A model generated the notes under the pieces. It was not told where the DNA came from and did not search any database. It worked only from the letters and a program-made list of their open reading frames with translations. Shown here in pieces: positions 3,864-6,179 of a stretch of 6,179 nt of DNA. Position 1 is the stretch's first letter. Every line of letters begins with the position of its first letter. The stretch comes from Phycisphaera sp. (lineage in GTDB: Bacteria; Planctomycetota; Phycisphaerae; Phycisphaerales; Phycisphaeraceae), in the NCBI GenBank assembly GCA_029287335.1, contig JARFRI010000255.1, positions 1-6,179 of the forward strand. Direction: 5' to 3'. A program made the position numbers and the translations under genes.

Positions 3864-5786
3864 ATGAACACGCGTAACACATCGGTACTTAATCTTCCAC
3901 TGGCTCAGGGCCTGGTCACCGCAGCGATCCTCTTGATCGCGGTGCTCTTGCTCAGTGCCTGCTCCTCGACCAAGGGTCACGGCAAGGCCGCTGGCTTTGA
4001 ACCCGTCTGGGAGAAGCTCGTTGTCGAGGTTGCTGCCTTCGATGGCAAGCAGCCCGCGGGCATCGCCGTCTCCAAGACCGGCCGGGTCTTCGTGACCTTC
4101 CCATGGTGGAGCGATCGGCCCGAGGCCTCTGTCGCGGAACTGCTCCCCGATGGCACGCTCGCAGCCTACCCCTCGCCTTACTGGAACGATTGGGACGGCA
4201 GGTCCGGCCCATCGGCGCTGCGTGGCTACGTCAGCGCACAGGCGATGTACGTCGACAAGAACGACTTCCTCTGGATCCTCGATGCCGGTAACCCCGGCGT
4301 CGATGGGCGCGTCGTCACCGCCGGCCCCAAGCTCTTTAAGATCGACCTCAGCGACGACAGCATCGCACAGGTTTTCTACTTCGACCACAAGCGTGACTTC
4401 ACCCGCACCAGCCAACTCAGCGACTTCCGTGTCGATGACGAACGCCAAACCGCCTACATCGCCGACGCAACGCGCGGCACGATCTACGTCGTCGATCTCA
4501 AGACCCGGCAGACCCACCACGTCCTGCTCGGCGACCCTTCGACGACCGCAGACGCTGGCGTGATTGCACGTGTCGGCTCCAATGAGTGGCGCAACTTCGC
4601 TGGCGTCGCGCCGCAGGTCAATGTCTCGGGCATTGAGCTATCGGCCGATGGTGATTGGCTGTACTACCACACCATGTCGGGCCGACGGATCTACCGCGTG
4701 CCGACCAACGTTCTGCGTGATACCGGTACGAGTGAAGCGGTCCGCTCCGCTTCGATCCAAGACCTTGGCCCGACCGGCTCGGTGATCGATGGCATGTGGC
4801 TGGATCAGGATGACAACCTCTACCTCGCCGCTATTGAGCGCGACGCGATCATCGTCCGTCGGCCAAGCGGCGCGATTGAAACCTTCGTCGCCGACCCACG
4901 CCTGAAGTGGCCAGACTCGTTGGCCATGGGCCCGGATGGTTACCTGTACTTCACGACCTCGATGAAGCACCTGCACCAGCCGTATCGTTTGATCGATCAG
5001 GTCGACGACCCGTACTTTGTGATGAAGGCCTCGCCTGACCTGGTCGCCCGTGCGAACGTGACGCGCCAGATCGCGGACGAGAAGCAGCGAGAAGCTGCTT
5101 GGTACGCTGGCAAAGCCGGCGAAGCAGAGCGACTGGCCAAGATCGCTGCCGAGCAAGCCGAGCGTGAACGCCTCGCCGCTCAAGCCCGTGCCGACATGGC
5201 ACGAGCAGCGGATCAGGATGCGCAGGCTTCTGCTGACCAACTGGAACTGACGATCGTTAAGACCGAAGAAGCTGCCGAAGCACAGGCTATGGCAGCAGAT
5301 CAGGCCCTTGAGTTGGCGAACCTCGCGACGAAGCAGGCCACCCGTGCCGAGGTCGCTGCGGAGCAGGCACGTCAAGCTGCTGAGATTGCTCGGCGACTTG
5401 CAAAGGTCGCGGCCCAAAAAGCCGAGGCGACGCGCTTGGCACAGGCACAGGCCGAAGAGGGTGCCGCGAATGCGGAGCTCGCCAAGCGTGAGCACGAACA
5501 GGCGCTGGCTGACGCCAAGGCCGCAGCCGAGGCCGCCGCACGAGCCGACGCCCTGGCCAAGTCGCTGCATGAAGAAGCAATGCGAGCTAGCGAGTTGGCC
5601 AAGCAGGCCGAAGCGATCGCCGCGCGTGAACGCCTCGCCGCACAGCAGATGCGTGATCGGGCGATGGATGCCCGTGGTGCCGCGGCACTGGCCGAACGGA
5701 TCGCAACGGACGCCGAGTTCGCTGAGATCAATCGTGATCCAAACCCGATCACCGGCACCGCAGATGTCCCGACGACAACGGACTAA
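3864..5786 (+). CDS. Lipoprotein with MRJP/yellow-type propeller and C-terminal Ala-rich coiled coil (640 aa)
   Basis: The N-terminus has a basic start, a hydrophobic stretch (about 17-30) and the lipobox LSAC, giving a lipid-modified Cys33; Ser at +2 would suggest the outer membrane by the E. coli rule. Residues about 45-390 resemble the major royal jelly protein/yellow family: PAGIAVSKTGRVFVTFP (64-80), VAELLPDGTL (90-99), LWILDAGNP (136-144), PKLFKIDL (155-162), TAYIADATRGTIYVVDL (196-212), SADGDWLYYHTMSGRRIYRVP (split at 260-280), KWPDSLAMGPDGYLY (348-362). This family forms a six-bladed propeller; bacterial members are poorly understood and no substrate can be named. Residues about 398-615 are an Ala/Glu/Gln/Arg-rich helix, predicted coiled coil, with 11-residue periodicity. 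The ATG has a weak GGGA site at 3852-3855. It stands alone, bounded by a 130-base gap and a strong terminator. The fusion is the unusual point. Confidence 0.85.
   Translation: MNTRNTSVLNLPLAQGLVTAAILLIAVLLLSACSSTKGHGKAAGFEPVWEKLVVEVAAFDGKQPAGIAVSKTGRVFVTFPWWSDRPEASVAELLPDGTLAAYPSPYWNDWDGRSGPSALRGYVSAQAMYVDKNDFLWILDAGNPGVDGRVVTAGPKLFKIDLSDDSIAQVFYFDHKRDFTRTSQLSDFRVDDERQTAYIADATRGTIYVVDLKTRQTHHVLLGDPSTTADAGVIARVGSNEWRNFAGVAPQVNVSGIELSADGDWLYYHTMSGRRIYRVPTNVLRDTGTSEAVRSASIQDLGPTGSVIDGMWLDQDDNLYLAAIERDAIIVRRPSGAIETFVADPRLKWPDSLAMGPDGYLYFTTSMKHLHQPYRLIDQVDDPYFVMKASPDLVARANVTRQIADEKQREAAWYAGKAGEAERLAKIAAEQAERERLAAQARADMARAADQDAQASADQLELTIVKTEEAAEAQAMAADQALELANLATKQATRAEVAAEQARQAAEIARRLAKVAAQKAEATRLAQAQAEEGAANAELAKREHEQALADAKAAAEAAARADALAKSLHEEAMRASELAKQAEAIAARERLAAQQMRDRAMDARGAAALAERIATDAEFAEINRDPNPITGTADVPTTTD
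5103..5663 (+). repeat. Three 33-residue repeats inside the lipoprotein coiled coil
   Basis: Blocks at residues 414-446, 502-534 and 568-600 (bases 5103-5201, 5367-5465 and 5565-5663) share the pattern L-A-K, then spaced Ala, then R-L-A-x-Q with the same 12-residue distance from L to R. The copies are 88 and 66 residues apart, both multiples of 11. Copies one and three also share 18 identical bases (5162-5179 and 5624-5641). This indicates internal duplication with an 11-residue unit. Confidence 0.6.
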
Positions 5787-5816
5787 GCGAGTCATTGAAT
5801 ACTGAAACAGAGGAAT

Positions 5817-5848
5817 CGCCGTCCCGCCTTGTGCGGGACGGCGTTTTT
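5817..5848 (+). terminator. Strong rho-independent terminator after the lipoprotein gene
   Basis: An 11-bp perfect GC-rich stem (5817-5827 with 5833-5843) has a 5-base loop CTTGT and is followed directly by five T's. It begins 31 bases after the stop codon. Confidence 0.93.
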
Positions 5849-5868
5849 CATTGCACGGGCGAGAGGGT

Positions 5869-5874
5869 TATCAT
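5869..5874 (+). promoter_or_regulatory. Possible leaderless -10 element before the thioesterase gene
   Basis: TATCAT ends 7 bases before the ATG at 5882. TTTTCA at 5845-5850, 18 bases upstream, could serve as a -35 box, although it overlaps the terminator T-tract. There is no good Shine-Dalgarno sequence at normal spacing. The element matches the one before nnrE (2286-2291). Confidence 0.4.
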
Positions 5875-5881
5875 CGCCGGT

Positions 5882-6179
5882 ATGAGTGAGCCGACATCCG
5901 AGAAACGACCCGACCGCGTGACGCTCCCGCTGCGTGTCCGCTACGCCGAGTGCGACCCGATGCAGATCGCCCACCACGCGTCGTACCCGGTGTGGATGGA
6001 GATCGGCCGAACCGAGTTGCTACGGGCCCAGGGTGCCAACTACCGCGACTGCGAGGCCAGCGGCGTCTTTTTCGCGGTCGCACGCATGAACATCCGCTAC
6101 AAGAAGCCCGCGCGATATGACGATGAACTGGAGCTACTCGTCGTCGGCCTGCCTTGCGCGGGCGTCAAGGTCGAGCATC
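5882..6179 (+). CDS. Hotdog-fold acyl-CoA thioesterase, YbgC/4-hydroxybenzoyl-CoA type (3' end outside window)
   Basis: Proteins of this family hydrolyse acyl-CoA thioesters in the cytoplasm; in Proteobacteria YbgC is linked to the Tol-Pal system. The 99 visible codons show the family start: LRVRYAECDPMQIAHHASY (17-35), WMEIGRTELLR (39-49), then FFAVARMNIRYKKPARYDDEL (split at 63-83). Asp25 aligns with the catalytic Asp of the Pseudomonas 4-hydroxybenzoyl-CoA thioesterase. The helix E-x-GR-x-E follows as usual. The frame is open to the window edge; a full protein would be about 130-150 residues. The start is the first ATG, set just after the TATCAT element and 33 bases after the preceding terminator, so it is an independent transcription unit. 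The substrate cannot be told. Confidence 0.9.
   Translation, partial: MSEPTSEKRPDRVTLPLRVRYAECDPMQIAHHASYPVWMEIGRTELLRAQGANYRDCEASGVFFAVARMNIRYKKPARYDDELELLVVGLPCAGVKVEH

Noticed and set aside
3840..4520. 226-codon minus-strand frame at the start of the lipoprotein gene
   Set aside because: It is a shadow frame: no motif, and it conflicts with a lipobox-bearing start and family-matching propeller on the other strand.
4638..5795. 385-codon open frame on the minus strand across the lipoprotein gene
   Set aside because: It mirrors the repetitive Ala-rich coding sequence, has no recognisable domain or ribosome binding site, and the + strand gene is well supported.
1..6179. CRISPR array, phage or defence genes
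   Set aside because: No regularly spaced direct repeats and no such protein motifs were seen on either strand.

Overview
The window looks like a piece of a high-GC bacterial chromosome. The protein types (a class II fumarase with this C-terminal half, a lipoprotein carrying a major royal jelly protein/yellow-type propeller, paired small TatA proteins) fit a planctomycete, possibly of the Phycisphaerae. This is an inference from protein character only; no rRNA or other marker settles it.

Layout, left to right. A fumarase gene (fumC, + strand) enters from the left edge and ends at 754. Its first 60 codons are AT-rich and the rest is strongly GC-rich at third positions, with a sharp change at about base 181. 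From 755 to 1484 there is no credible gene. This stretch holds a 290-base nested palindromic element (764-1053), a possible small structured RNA ending in a + strand terminator (1207-1346), another inverted repeat (1354-1424), and the terminator of the converging tatA pair (1424-1456, - strand). On the - strand lie two tandem tatA genes (2005 down to 1485) that overlap by 4 bases, and upstream of them a tRNA gene with anticodon CAT (2217 down to 2145).

From 2298 everything reads on the + strand: an NAD(P)HX epimerase (nnrE), uracil phosphoribosyltransferase (upp), a 640-residue lipoprotein joining a propeller to a long Ala-rich coiled coil, a strong terminator (5817-5848), and the start of a hotdog-fold acyl-CoA thioesterase that runs off the right edge.

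The genes are mostly housekeeping: TCA cycle, protein export, repair of damaged nicotinamide cofactors, uracil salvage. They do not form an obvious single pathway. The unusual content is in the non-coding fumC-tatA interval and in the domain architecture of the lipoprotein. Two genes (nnrE and the thioesterase) carry the same TATCAT element 6-7 bases before their ATG and lack a well-placed ribosome binding site, which suggests leaderless transcripts.
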